From Paramecium octaurelia (taxonomy: Eukaryota; Ciliophora; Oligohymenophorea; Peniculida; Parameciidae), in contig CAJJDP010000076.1 of NCBI GenBank assembly GCA_905182995.1, positions 132,356 to 196,355 on the forward strand: a stretch of DNA of 64,000 nucleotides, read 5' to 3'. Both the position numbers and the translations under genes were made by a program. Of this stretch, positions 1 through 11,126 are shown piece after piece. The notes below the pieces were generated by a model. It had not been told where the DNA came from and ran no database searches. It was given only the letters and a program-made list of their open reading frames with translations. Position 1 is the stretch's first letter; each line of letters begins with the position of its first letter.

Positions 1-623
1 TTCAACTTTTGAAGGAAATCAGGATCATTTTAATTGATAATTAATTCAGCCCCACATTCATATCGTAATTCATGAACCTGTTCTTCTCTTCTAACTACAT
101 TTATAACTTTAATATTCTTTTCTTAAAATAGGCGATTCATCATTTTTCCTAACTGAGAAGCACCTGGATTGTTAATGATTGCTTTTACATTATTTTTCTT
201 GCAAATGTCCAACATACCTATAACAGATAATGGATTCACAAATGAACAAGCAGCCTCATTTGATTTTACATCATTATCCAACTCTATACACAAATTTGGA
301 TCTGCAATACTATATTCTCCATATGTTCCAAATTGGTGATTTGTGTAAAATGCTACTCTTTTGCCAGACATGCCCCAACTAGCCATTCCCCCACCTGTAA
401 GTACAACTGTTCCGGATCCTTCAAATCCTGGAACACAAGGAAATTGTTTATTTGATTAAGACTGTCCTAAGAGAAATTTGATGTCCGATGGATTGATTGG
501 CGCATAATCCATTCTGACCAAGAGTTGACCATCTTCAACAGTAGGAATGGGAACACTGATAACATATGGTATGGCATCTTTTGATTCTTTCCATAAACAA
601 CTCATGGTGTTTGTTTTAGACAT
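1..623 (-). CDS. Quinone oxidoreductase / MDR-type alcohol dehydrogenase (3' part cut by window edge)
   Basis: Medium-chain dehydrogenase/reductase family; members move hydride between NAD(P)H and quinones, enones or alcohols in the cytosol. Visible are the N-terminal GroES-like fold with the family signature around DYAPINPSDIKFLLG (residues about 39-53), then VPGFEGSGTVV, and the start of the Rossmann fold with NNPGASQLGKMM, where this family has its GASQLG nucleotide-binding turn. No cysteine/histidine zinc set is seen, which fits the zinc-free quinone reductase branch. About 207 codons are inside the window; the C-terminal half lies beyond base 1. The start is the first ATG of the open frame; a second ATG follows six codons later. 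An in-frame TAA at 430-460 is read as Gln. Substrate is unknown. Confidence 0.85.
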
Positions 624-744
624 TATATTTATAATTATTTAATGCAATTCACCGTAGAATTTATTTATTTTATTTGATATTGTTATTTGTAATTATCATT
701 ATGATATATTTACAACAATCAAAATAATATTAAAAATTAATTGA

Positions 745-3070
745 ATGTTGTATGCTAAATTGCAATCCTATATAGGAGAAGAATTCCTAATTAAAACACT
801 TCCTACTTAGCTCTCAAACTTTCCTTCCACAAGAGGAATTAGAGTGATGAAATGTCCAAATAATCCATTGATAATTGGAGAATTGAAACTTTAAGAAGAG
901 CTCTATCAATTCTCAATTATTCCTCACACAGAGATCCAAGTTGAAAATTAGATCGTCACAAAAGAAACCATTTTGACAAATTTTAGCAGAATATACATAC
1001 CATGTAAGGAATGCCATACCAAACACTATTATACTTTTATTCTTCCATTGAGAGAGCCATTAAAATACGAGGCATAACGAGCAGCTCAAACCTAATTTAA
1101 TAGAGTTCATGACAAGGTGTTATATTCAAAATGGACACAGGAAGAGAAGGAGGTGCTGAAGAAATTGATACTATAATTCGGCTATGGGAGATGGAACAAA
1201 ATGCAATAACTAAAGTTTGCTAACAAGAGTAAATAAGAGATTAAAGCATTTGCGAATTCCCTTCTAAGATCAATCGTCGAACTATTGGTAAATTATGATT
1301 TAGGCGCTGGAATAGTAAATTTAATAGAGGAGAATCCCGATGATCCTTATATTGAGACTAATCAAAGTATAATTCAATACAATATTATAGAGGATTGGGA
1401 GTTGCAGAATCTAAAATAAAAGTTAATATCCATAAGTAAGAGAATTCTAATGTTGGCCAAAATTAGAGAGTTTATTAAAAAGTTTAAGGAACACCAATTA
1501 AAAAACTTAGGAATCAAAGACAAATCGTAATGTAAAATGTATACTGATAAATTAGTAAAATGGGATTATCTTTTGGGATTCATTCCAAGTAGCTCCTTTT
1601 ATTCACAAAGACCATCAATTTGGTGGACAAGAAAACATGATAGCGATCTGATTAGAGGAGTGTATTAATATGGATATACAAATCATTTAATAATTAAGGA
1701 GGCTAGTGACCTTTGTTTTAAGGATTTATCTACATGTATAATAGGTTGTATTATGACTATTAGCTCAAAATTATTAAGAGTTCCCATTTCCAGAGACATT
1801 GAATAAGAGAGTGAAGAAACTAGTTTAGATAATATAGAAGTTTGATGGGTTTTATGATTTTGATAATTTGGCATAGAGTGATGATGAGGAGGAGAAATCA
1901 TGGTCGATTGCTGAGAAGCAAGCTTTATTTAATTTATTGTGTGATTATGGTGTACCTATTGGCGTTGATGGCAGACAAAATTGGTAAGAACTTAAAGATA
2001 AATTGATATTGAAGATCAATAAGTTTGACAAGAATTTGAATCAATTAGAAAAGATGGTTTAAACTATTAGAACAAGATGCGAATAGATGCTTATGAAACA
2101 TAAGGAGAGAGAATTTTTGGAAAGTGATTCCAGTGATCTTGAAATTGAGTAACCACCATCTTCAATTGGAGAAATTAGAGAAGAATAAGGAGATGAATTC
2201 TAGATTTCATATTAGGACAGCTAAAAGTTTAGTAAATAAACAAACATGTTACATTTCATCAGGAAGAATATATTGCCTTAAAATTAGGCACTATATTAAT
2301 AACATATCTAATAAGTTGAAAAGGAACTGTTCATTGATATTCCCGAATATGATCCAAAGAGTCATGATATTCAAATTATTACAACACTCTCATAGACTGG
2401 ATTTAATGGACTTTAACCTATCACTCTAAGCAATATCAATACAATTATGACTACTGAATAAATACTCAATAGGATTGAGTAGTTATGTTCATTTTTTAAG
2501 AAAATTAGAGATCAAACTAATATAAAAAGGAAACCAGAATTAAAAGATGATTAACAAAAGAAAATAAAACCTAATTCTACAGGAGGAGTAAATGAAATCT
2601 AGTTGCCTTATCAGGTCAGCACGAGTCTCAAATTAGTGAGTCTTGGAAAAATCATTCCTTAACCTGCCTATCATAGTGAACACAACTTATTCCCAGCAGG
2701 ATATAAAAGTATTAGAACACATGCAAGTATGTTCACCAAAGGCAAGAGATGCCAATATACTTGTGAAATCTTAGAAGGAAGTGATGGCAAACCTTTATTC
2801 AAAGTAACTAGTGAAGAGGATGTTGATAATCCAATAATTAAGAATAGTTGTACTGGTTGTTGGGTATAAATTAGTTGTATTAATTAGGTACACATTTACA
2901 ATAGAATCAATGAATTATAGGAACACAAGAAATCTAAGGTCACAATCAGTGGTACTGATAGATTTGGATTGTTAGAAGCTAATGTGTAACGATACTTGGA
3001 AGAATTACCTAATGCTGAGATGTGTTCAAAATATAAGTTTAAGTATAGAAATGTTGCTTAAGATTATTGA
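745..3070 (+). CDS. Chromatin protein with SANT-like repeats and C-terminal FYRN/FYRC domain
   Basis: A 765-residue product with one 28-nt intron near 1714-1741. TGA stands directly upstream of the ATG, fixing the start. Around residues 128-185 is a SANT/Myb-like helix (SKWTQEEKEVLKKL, then FGYGRWNKMQQL). Near 290-315 is a second module (WWTRKHDSDLIRGVYQYGY) resembling the SANT/SLIDE-type repeat of CHD remodelers, and near 376 a third (SWSIAEKQALFNLLCDYGV). The last 130 residues hold a convincing FYR domain: LFPAGYKSIRTHASMF, then PLFKVTSEEDVDNPI, then FGLLEANVQRYLEELPNAEMC. FYR domains occur in trithorax/MLL, TBRG1 and other nuclear proteins and mediate chromatin binding or folding. Nuclear location and a role in transcription or chromatin are inferred. 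No helicase or SET domain is present. Confidence 0.8.
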
Positions 3071-3173
3071 ATCTTACAATATCAAATATTGATATATTTT
3101 AAGGTATCTTTAAATTAGCTGTTAATATAAATATAAAATATGTTAAAGATCAATATGAATTAATTACATCATT

Positions 3174-4607
3174 TCAATACTTTCTATTCAATTTTAACTA
3201 GGATTTTGTTGTTCTGTGTAGTTATTTTAAATCATCTAAATATTTTCTTTATTCATCTAATCTGCCTGTTCTCTAATACATAACCCTTTCACCGATAAAT
3301 GAGCAATCATTCTTTACATACTCTAAATCTAAATGTTTATTCATAATTTCCGATTGTTTATATTACTCTGCTGCCTTATTTGTTTAGTCTACCTTTTAGA
3401 AGTTAGACTTTAAACATTATAGCTCAAGTTATCTTATACTGGAATGCTATTTTTTAATTGTTTCTATGCTTTAATTTAATTCTTAACTTAACCCATCTAT
3501 GAGTTCCTGATTCTCTTCTCGAATCCTTTATTCCAGTAATTAGATGTTCTCCTCTATAAATTTCATTTATTTTTGATTGAAAGACACCAAAGATTAGACT
3601 TTTTCAGTTAAAGTTAGTAGTCCTTACTTAGCATTGTTTAATTGTATTTTATATTTTTCTTTTGAATTGATTGCCTAGATCAATTGATTTTAAAAGTTTA
3701 ATTCAGTTTACTCAATATTTTACTGTATTAAATCTAATTTGCTTGCTATATCTGATAACTATTCATCTTTTAACTTAATACTGGATTCCAACTCAGATTT
3801 CTAATTTAAAACTTCTTTTATTTTAGTTTAATATTCCTCCTCTAGGACCTTATAAAATTAAACATCCTTCCTTAGTTTATTGATCTATTAAGTAGTCATT
3901 TCATTTAATTATTGATGCTGCTTTTTCACCTCAATTGTTTCAGCTTATAATTCCTATTTAGTTTTTGATAACATGGTGTGGAAACCCTTCACCAAATCAC
4001 TCATTAATTGAGTTCTGAACTATTCCAATATTTACACTCTTATCTTGACTTCAGCTTACAATCCTGACAATTCAATTCTTAATGATCCTACTTACTCATG
4101 CAACTAATAGAGTTGAGAAGGAGAGATGATCTTATGTTAGGTTGCTTCCTTAGTCATTACTGCTTGTTGTAGTTCCTCTATCTAATTTTTATATTGTTAA
4201 TTCATCTCTTATTCATATTGTAATTGCTAGCTTATTTCCACATTCTCGTCTGACAGCTCTTTAATTGCTTATTCAGCCTTAATTAAGTTATCTGATAATA
4301 ATTCAAACTTTTCCATTTTGGATTCAATCTAATTTAATATGAAGTTTTTTTCTTCTAATTCATCTTGGAGAAGATCCCTTTGATGTTACAACTCAGCTAT
4401 TTATTTAACATATCTTGCTTCTGAAGTCGAAAGACCATTGATCAACTATTTATCATTCTCCTTGTTATGCAATTTATGGTTCTCCTCTATGAGTTATTGC
4501 AACTATTATTCTGTTTCCTTGATGTATCCAGTTTCTATTAATGTATACAGGCGATTTTACAGATCGATACAAGTCTAAAATTTAATTTCAATTTACTTCA
4601 TCCTCAT
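3174..4607 (-). CDS. Coiled-coil protein, function unknown
   Basis: An intronless 477-residue frame from ATG to TGA. An in-frame TGA three codons upstream of the ATG supports the start. Almost the whole length is low in Pro and Gly and rich in Glu, Gln, Lys and Leu with heptad periodicity (for example QQLIEENHKLHNKENDKQ and KLRKDVQFYKVLEEEYQ), so it should form a long parallel coiled coil. No other domain is visible. Such proteins are common in ciliate basal bodies, cortex and striated rootlets, but nothing here specifies which. It converges with the SANT/FYR gene, 103 bases away. Confidence 0.75.
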
Positions 4608-4921
4608 TGTGATTCATCAACTTTAATGGTAATTCACAATAGAGAAATTAATGAAGATTATTTAATCTGATTATTTAGAATAACATTGATACCTATCGAG
4701 ATAATTTTATTTCATTTCCTCCATACTTTTGAATTCAAAAATCAAATGCAAAAATTTAATATTAAATAAAACTACCTTTCAAAATAAACATTCTATTTCA
4801 TTTAAAATATCCAGCACTCCTTTCATTTAATATTGAGATTTATACACTAACAATATTCTGATTTTAAATATCAGATGACCAAAATACAAAATTGAATCCA
4901 TAATTTTGTATTAATTTATCA

Positions 4922-5751
4922 ATGAGCAGATTCTCAATTTTATCCAATGACATGGACAAAGTGCACTCCTACTTTGGAAACAATCTCTGGTTAGGGAGTT
5001 TGAAAGCAGCCAAGAATTCTTAGCTTTTGAGACTAAATAACATTTAGACTGTGATCACAGTAGCCAATAATATTAGTCTCAAATTAGAGAATTTCAAGCA
5101 TTATGTAACTGTTAAATAGTATGGTAGATTTTTAGTATAGAGGATAGTGCTTCCTTTCGTATATTAGATTATTTCAAGCAAATTAATGAAGTCATATAGG
5201 AGGGATTGATGCATGGTTCAGTTTTGGTACATTGCGTGGCAGGTGTTTCTAGATCCAGTGCATGTGTGATAGCTCATTTGATGTAATCTCAAGGATGGTC
5301 ATATGAAAAAACATATTACTATGTGAAAGAAAAAAGGTTGACAATCAATCCAAATCCAGGATTCAAGAAATAATTGATTTAATATAGCAATTAATTGGAT
5401 TTGATTCAAAAAACAAAAAACTCATTAGAATCCACACAATCTAGTAAATTACTGCTTTCCCCAAGATATAAGTAGATTAATTAAATTATTATTTTAATTA
5501 GACAAAAATCCCGTGAGGATTTGATTACGAAATTGATTCAAAACAATATCAAATCCCCAAATAGGAGGATTGAATAACTAGATTACTCATCTACAACGGA
5601 AGATAGAGAAATTTATAGATTTCAATTGGCACAAAAGTTGTTTGCCAATAGTTTGATGGGCAATGAAAATGATAAAAAGACAGCCTAGAAGAGTAATAGG
5701 TAAAATAAGGCTAATCCACTTAAGATTAAGTTAAGTTTGTAGTACAATTGA
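4922..5751 (+). CDS. Dual-specificity protein phosphatase
   Basis: A 270-residue cysteine-based phosphatase. The active-site loop HCVAGVSRSSAC matches HCx5R(S/T) at about residues 95-106, and the general-acid Asp is in the IEDSASF segment upstream. The N-terminal stretch NNLWLGSLKAAKN is the usual DSP opening strand. After the catalytic domain, EKRLTINPNPGF fits the conserved R-x-x-i-x-P-N-x-g-F motif. The C-terminal 110 residues are polar and unrecognised. To keep frame, one intron of only 17 nt must be removed at 5119-5135 (GTATGG...TTTTAG), unusually short even for a ciliate. The product should dephosphorylate Tyr and Ser/Thr of a protein partner that the sequence does not identify. Confidence 0.85.
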
Positions 5752-5823
5752 TTACTCTGCATAAACTGATAGAGTTTTTTTGAATATAACTATTATTATT
5801 AACAACTAATTATAAAATTATAA

Positions 5824-6632
5824 ATGCAATAATCACACTAGTCTATTTCAGGATGGATTCACGAATACGATCAGTAGGGCTCACCTCAGATTCATCAAGT
5901 AGTGAATTGTAATTCAATTTTGCTTATATTTAAATTATAGAGATAGTTAATAGGAAACAACAATTACAGAAAAGAAGCGTGAGTCTATGTTAAAGAAGAT
6001 AAGATTAAGACACCAATAAATCAAGTATGTCATTCTATTATTCCTGATTTAATTGATTAGAGCAGAAACAAGAGTCAAATTTTAAGACCACCAAGAGTTC
6101 CAACAAGTTAAAACAAAATTTAAGAATTAAAAAAAGTGATGGAATTTCTATAACACAATGAACAATATAAATATGACACTCACAGAATATTCAATTTGAA
6201 TGATCCCAAATTTTAACCAGAGGTCTTGTAAATTATTGAGTAGAAAAAGGAATAGTTTAAAATTAGATTAAAGTATTTTGTTATTTACAAGATAGTCAAT
6301 AATAAAACAAAAGAATGCTACAACCACTCCAAGAAATCAATTCTACGAATGCTTCAACGGATAGACAACGATAAAGTAAAACAAACAATCAGTTGAAAAG
6401 AACTCGTTTGAAAACTGATTAAAATGTAGAAATTCAAAAATCCAACTCAATAAATAGAATTTAGAGTATTAAAGACATTATGCCTAAACTCATAAAACAC
6501 AACGAAATTCCTGGATCACTAAACAAATAAGTCATATAAAAAGGATTAGAATTCCTATAGTTTATGGTTGATAGACATAAGGAAAACGTCTCTTAGTGTT
6601 ATCAATAAAAAAGATAAAAATGTTTGAAATGA
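5824..6632 (+). CDS. Hypothetical protein, Gln-rich
   Basis: A 242-residue product assembled from four exons. The introns are 32 nt (GTA...TAG, near 5910), 25 nt (GTG...AAG, near 5978) and 23 nt (GTA...TAG, near 6272); together they restore one frame ending at TGA. The N terminus reads MQQSHQSISGWIHEYDQQG; the middle has a charged helical piece (NKIQELKKVMEFLQHNEQY), and the C terminus is basic. No family was recognised. The second intron uses a GTG donor and AAG acceptor, so the join near 5978-6002 is the least certain part. The 3' end converges with the VAP gene, only 11 bases apart. Confidence 0.55.
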
Positions 6633-6643
6633 TTTAGTGTTAC

Positions 6644-7564
6644 TCATTTATTATTCAGTAATGCACCTAAAATGAGTGATATTGTTGCCGCAACAAATAA
6701 CTCCCATAATGGAATCCCTGTTTTATCCCTTAATGCAGAAGCTATAATTTGATCAGGCTTTTCCTTTTCCTCTTACTTCTTTTCCAAATCATAAATAAAG
6801 GCATTTCTATCAATCTCATTCTAAAGTTCATTTATATCGTATTTATATTATTCCTAGAATATTCAATACTTTTACAATTAATTTGGCTTGCTCTTAATAT
6901 TTCTGCTTTAAAGATTCTAACTTCAATTTCAAATTCTTATTCTCATCATTCGAAATAGAATTAGAACTGTCTTGATGTTGATATTATTATTGAAATGCCA
7001 TATTCAGTCCAGCCGATCCCTGGGTCAATCTTGATTACACAAGTCTTGGAGTATGCCCAATTGAGTGACTCTTAATGTTACTGTGCAATATTTGACTCTT
7101 GGGTTGTTAGATTTGAGAAGAAATATCTTTTCTGATTAAACTCACTCCAAGAATATGTTTTCTAGCTTGATTTTGCCACTTGCAATCTTCATTTGTTGCA
7201 GCATCATACTTTTATTTCTCAACTATTTCAATTTAAAACTTATCTTTCAATCTATGTTGCAATCTTGATTCGTCGCACATCATATAAATTGACACTGTGT
7301 ATGACGATTAAGTAGCTATTGGCTTCTCTTTTTCATATGAAATAACGTAAAAGTCTGGAGATGTAGTTTTAACTCTGAACATGACATCTTGTAAGGTTTT
7401 ATTTATAATATCAACTTATGCAATGATCTTCTTTTAATTTTGCAAAACTTCGAACATCAGTGTGTCATTTGGTTTTATCTCAACAGCACTACATCAATAA
7501 AATTGTACATTCACTTTAAGAGTTCAGAACTCACTTCTGACTTTTATTTCGATTCCGTAATCAT
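6644..7564 (-). CDS. VAMP-associated protein (VAP), MSP domain with C-terminal membrane anchor
   Basis: A 290-residue ER tail-anchored protein. The MSP domain occupies residues about 18-125: VEIKPNDTLMFEV, then VDIINKTLQDVMFRVKTTSP, the classic VAP core that binds FFAT motifs of lipid-transfer and contact-site proteins. Then follow a polar linker, a coiled coil (KNLKLKLESLKQKYQEQAK) and a terminal hydrophobic helix (LFVAATISLILGALLNNK). Introns are 26 nt (GTG...TAG, just after the first exon) and 22 nt (GTA...TAG). The ATG overlaps the TGA of the next upstream gene by four bases (ATGA at 7561-7564). Confidence 0.88.
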
Positions 7565-8224
7565 GCTTTTATCATTTTTAAGGAATTGCATAAATTATTT
7601 ATACTATATTAATATTCTTATAATTTAAATATGTCTAATGATTATTCATTGAATCTGTAACGACTAATTAAGTGAATATATATAATACTCTTGAAAGGTT
7701 GCCCAACGATCCCTTTGGCTATTAAAGATATCTCTAAAAATATTACATAAAAATTCATCAGCAAATAAAATACTCCCAAGATGAAAAACACCGTTCCATA
7801 GATATTGCCTGCCCTAATTTAATTGGATCCATTAATTACACGTAATTATCTGCTATTGAATAATATCCATAACACACAACTCCAGACAAACTAAAATTAT
7901 AATCCTATGGAATAGCTTACAAAATATAAAATAATCCTCTTCCTAGAAACGTCTTCAAAAATCCATATTCATTTAAAACATGTCCGAATTTTATTTCGTT
8001 TGCTACCAATAAGAATCCAAAAAATCTAAATCTTTGAGAAATTAAATTTTACACAAAGAAGAATGGCCCAAAAAATGAAGCAATAGTAAAGTGACCATTT
8101 ATGAGTTGACTTATGGCTATCCAAAATCCTGCAAAAGCTAATACAATACTCATAATTTAAGCTATAACTATTACGCAGATCCTGCATTAAGGACTTTAAC
8201 GATTTTAACACCTAAATCGCTCAT
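7561..8224 (-). CDS. Multi-span membrane protein, COPI-associated / TVP family-like
   Basis: A 203-residue product with two 26-nt introns, the first ending in GAG (8149-8174), the second GTA...TAG. Four or so hydrophobic segments are seen: IVLAFAGFWIAIS, FTIASFFGPFFFV, GTVFFILGVFYLLMNFYVIF and a weaker one near the middle. The motif FLGRGLFYILQAIP after a short charged loop resembles the RxxGRGxFYxxxG region of COPI-associated/TVP15-TVP18 proteins of Golgi membranes. That assignment rests on one motif plus topology. The 3' end overlaps the VAP start by four bases, which is unusual, so the last exon boundary could be mis-modelled. Confidence 0.5.
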
Positions 8225-8739
8225 TAGTTTCTATAATTATATAAAATTTTAATAATTTATCAAAAAAATTAGGAAATGAATTTATGTTTTTAATCAAATA
8301 ACCTGTATTTTATCATTCAACGATTAGGTTTTGATAAATATTAAGAATTCATTATCGCAGAGTAAAATTGCTAAAGTTGTTTACAATTTATATTAAAATA
8401 TTTAGATAAAACCATTTAGTAAATTGCTTAGAGTAGTACAATATATATAATTATTGTTGATGCTTGAGAAAATGAATAGAAATAGAACAAATAATGTCTA
8501 GTTATGATAAAAATAAAGATAGCCTATTACAGCTTTGAGATCAAGAACTATTGAGTATTCATCAAAGTAGTAATAGAATGGTCATATGCAATTATAGTTA
8601 ATAATCAAAGTATATCGGGATGATAAAATTGATTTATAAATATTAGTTATTCCTTATTGTGTATTTAATTGATAAAATAATTTTATATATCATTTAAATT
8701 TTAATTAATTGATATTTTTAGTTATTTAATAAATTATAT
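8225..8739. other. AT-rich intergenic region, no convincing gene
   Basis: About 515 bases between two minus-strand genes. The only candidate is a plus-strand ATG at 8494 opening a 14-codon frame (MSSYDKNKDSLLQL) that meets TGA at 8536 and stays open afterwards. I do not consider it a gene. No RNA-gene pattern was seen. Confidence 0.5.
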
Positions 8740-9648
8740 TCATAATTTTTAAAAAGACAATTCGACGGATTGTTCTTCCTCAATAATTTATAACGGAGAC
8801 TAATAGTTCTAATTAAATTTGCTTCTTTGACTTTGTTACAATTATTAATCATCCTATTCATCAGGCAATTTTAAACATAATAGATCTTCAACTTCTTTGG
8901 TTAAGGTATCTATTGTCTTTTAATCCACTTGTTCTTCTTAGGGTGGAGAGTCGTGGATAAAGAGGTTGTACAATTTGTCATCGTTTTTAGATTCGTTTTA
9001 TTCGAGGTCCAACCATTTTTATTCGAATGACTATAAATATGAATCTTACTCAAAGTTACCTTTTTCTCCTCCTTCCAATTTCTTTTTTGTAGAACTTGTA
9101 TTTTATTAATGTTGCTATATCTGACTTATTCAATCTTAGAATCAATCTAAGTGATTTCATTTTCAATTGACAACTTCTCCTATTGCAATTTTAGCATTTG
9201 CGGCAATAGTGAAGTGTCTTAAATGATAAATTGTTTTTTCTTTTTCTCCTCTTGTTCTTATATTTATTTTTTCATTTACACTAATTAGTTAATCTAATTC
9301 TGTAATTCCTCCTTTTAGGATTGCATGGATTGAATCTAGTCTTATTCGTGAATCATCTTTAATTATTTCAAGGATAATGTTTAACTTCTAACTGTATCAC
9401 ATTACAACATCTAGATTGATTATTGCTTTTTCAATTGAGTCCTGCTAATGATACATCCTGCATTTGAACTAATCATGCTTACATTGTTAATGTTCTTGTC
9501 TTGTTCCTTCATTATACAAGAATTGTTTTTCCTCTTTTTGAAAAGACCCTTACTTTATTCAGGGATATTAAGCTTTTGACATATCTATTGGTATAGGTAT
9601 GCATAATACTTTGTCTATCTTTAACATTCTCTCTTTGAGTGTTTTCAT
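8740..9648 (-). CDS. Coiled-coil protein, function unknown
   Basis: A 284-residue product with a 25-nt intron (GTATTATG...AATAG, just after the first 13 codons) and a 29-nt intron (GTAACTTTG...TATAG). The middle third is a Gln/Glu/Lys-rich coiled coil (QKEELQNQINQLVQMKKQ, SIENEITQIDSKIEQ). The C terminus is acidic (EEEQSVELSFQKL). No catalytic motif or membrane segment is visible. The start ATG is supported because removing the first intron joins MKTLKERMLKIDK directly to the open frame. Confidence 0.7.
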
Positions 9649-9740
9649 ATTTGAATTAATTAACTATAATTATGTTAAAAAAATATATATAAATCAATAC
9701 ACAGCATGGCAATTCTATTTTAAAAATAATTTAAACTTAA

Positions 9741-11084
9741 TCATCTATTTAATAATTATTAGACAACTAAATCCATGGAGGGTCTCCTTGTTTCATCTTT
9801 ACTCCTCAACTCATTAATCAATTGCATAACATTCTTAGGCACATTTCTACTTGGTAACTGCTCATTCCTCATAGCCTTCTAGACAATCTCTTGCATCTCC
9901 AAGCAATCCCAAGGCACTTCTCTTGCAAATATCTCCCACAACAGAGTGCCATAAGCAAACAGATCCACCCCTTTATCGTAAGCCTAAAATATTCTGATTC
10001 AATTACGCGTTTGGCAAATAGTTCTGGGGCCATATAGGTTGGAGTCCCACTAAATTATTAATAGCCTTAATTCAACTCTGACTAATTTATTAAACCTAAC
10101 TCTTACACATCTCTTTGTTAAACCAAAATCACACAACTTCACTGTCTATCCTTACAGTAAAATGTTGTGTGATTTAATATCCCTATGTACAACACCTGCT
10201 TAATGCATATATTGCAATGTTCTGGCAATTTAAATGGCTATAGAATATTTAAATTGATCCGAAATTTAATGACTAATTGATCAGTTTTGCCTTACTTGGT
10301 CTTATGCAAAAGGTGATACAAGCTTCCTCCTTATATAAATTCAGTTGCTATCACTAAATTTGGAGGTTTTGTACAACATGCCATTAATAGAACTATATTT
10401 GGATGCCTTAATAAAGATAGCATTTCAATTTCATTATTGATTTCATCAAGTAATTATTAAGTAATGTTTGGATTAAAGATCTTTTTGATTGCAATCTAAT
10501 TTACATTTTCTATTTACTTCTGTGCCTCTGAAATATCCCCGATGAACAATAGAAAAGCCACCTTAGGAAATTATTTCATGTACTTCAAATTCATTTGCAT
10601 CTACTTCCAAAACATGATTCGTATGTTATAATTCCTACACTTATCTAATTGGTCTACTTTATGTTTTTGGTCTTTCAGGAATGATTTACTATTCCTGTTT
10701 TAGTTGATTATCGGTTACAGGACTAATTTGAAATAACTTTTGCAAAATCTAATTTAATTATGGTTAATGAAAATGTCCATTTAATGTTTAAAATTTGGGT
10801 ATCAAAGGATTATTGCTTAAATTTAAAGTCTGCAGATTTTGCATATTCAACAATTCTTCAGGTACTTCTTCAATGCAATTATTGCTTAAATCTAGATCTT
10901 CTAAAGTTGTTAATGAAATTATTCTAGGTTCAATAGATGTTATTTTATTATAGCTAAGATCTAATTGAACAAGTTTCAATTAGTATATCTCATGAGGAAT
11001 GCTGATAATTTATTTAGCAGATAGATTTAATCGAGGTTCCCCTGATCTCTTAATTCTTCTGATTATCAATTATATATCCTCCAT
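9741..11084 (-). CDS. Leucine-rich-repeat protein kinase (TKL-like)
   Basis: A 416-residue protein with four introns (22, 23, 25, 23 nt). Residues about 18-95 form three or four LRRs (LVQLDLSYNKITSIEPR, LEDLDLSNNCIEEVPEE, LQTLNLSNNPLIP). A linker leads to a kinase domain from about 165: glycine loop SQGGFSIVHRGYF, Lys in IAIKKIFNP, catalytic loop VVHRDIKSHNILL, DFG in VKLCDFGLTKR, activation-segment end GTPTYMAPELFA, and VDLFAYGTLLWEIFAREVPW. The APE-region WE(I/M) and the HRDIKSxN loop are typical of tyrosine-kinase-like Ser/Thr kinases. All catalytic residues are present, so it should be active. The LRRs probably choose partners. Upstream signal and substrate are unknown. Confidence 0.9.
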
Positions 11085-11126
11085 AATATATATAATATTA
11101 TAGATAATATTGAATATTATTAATAA

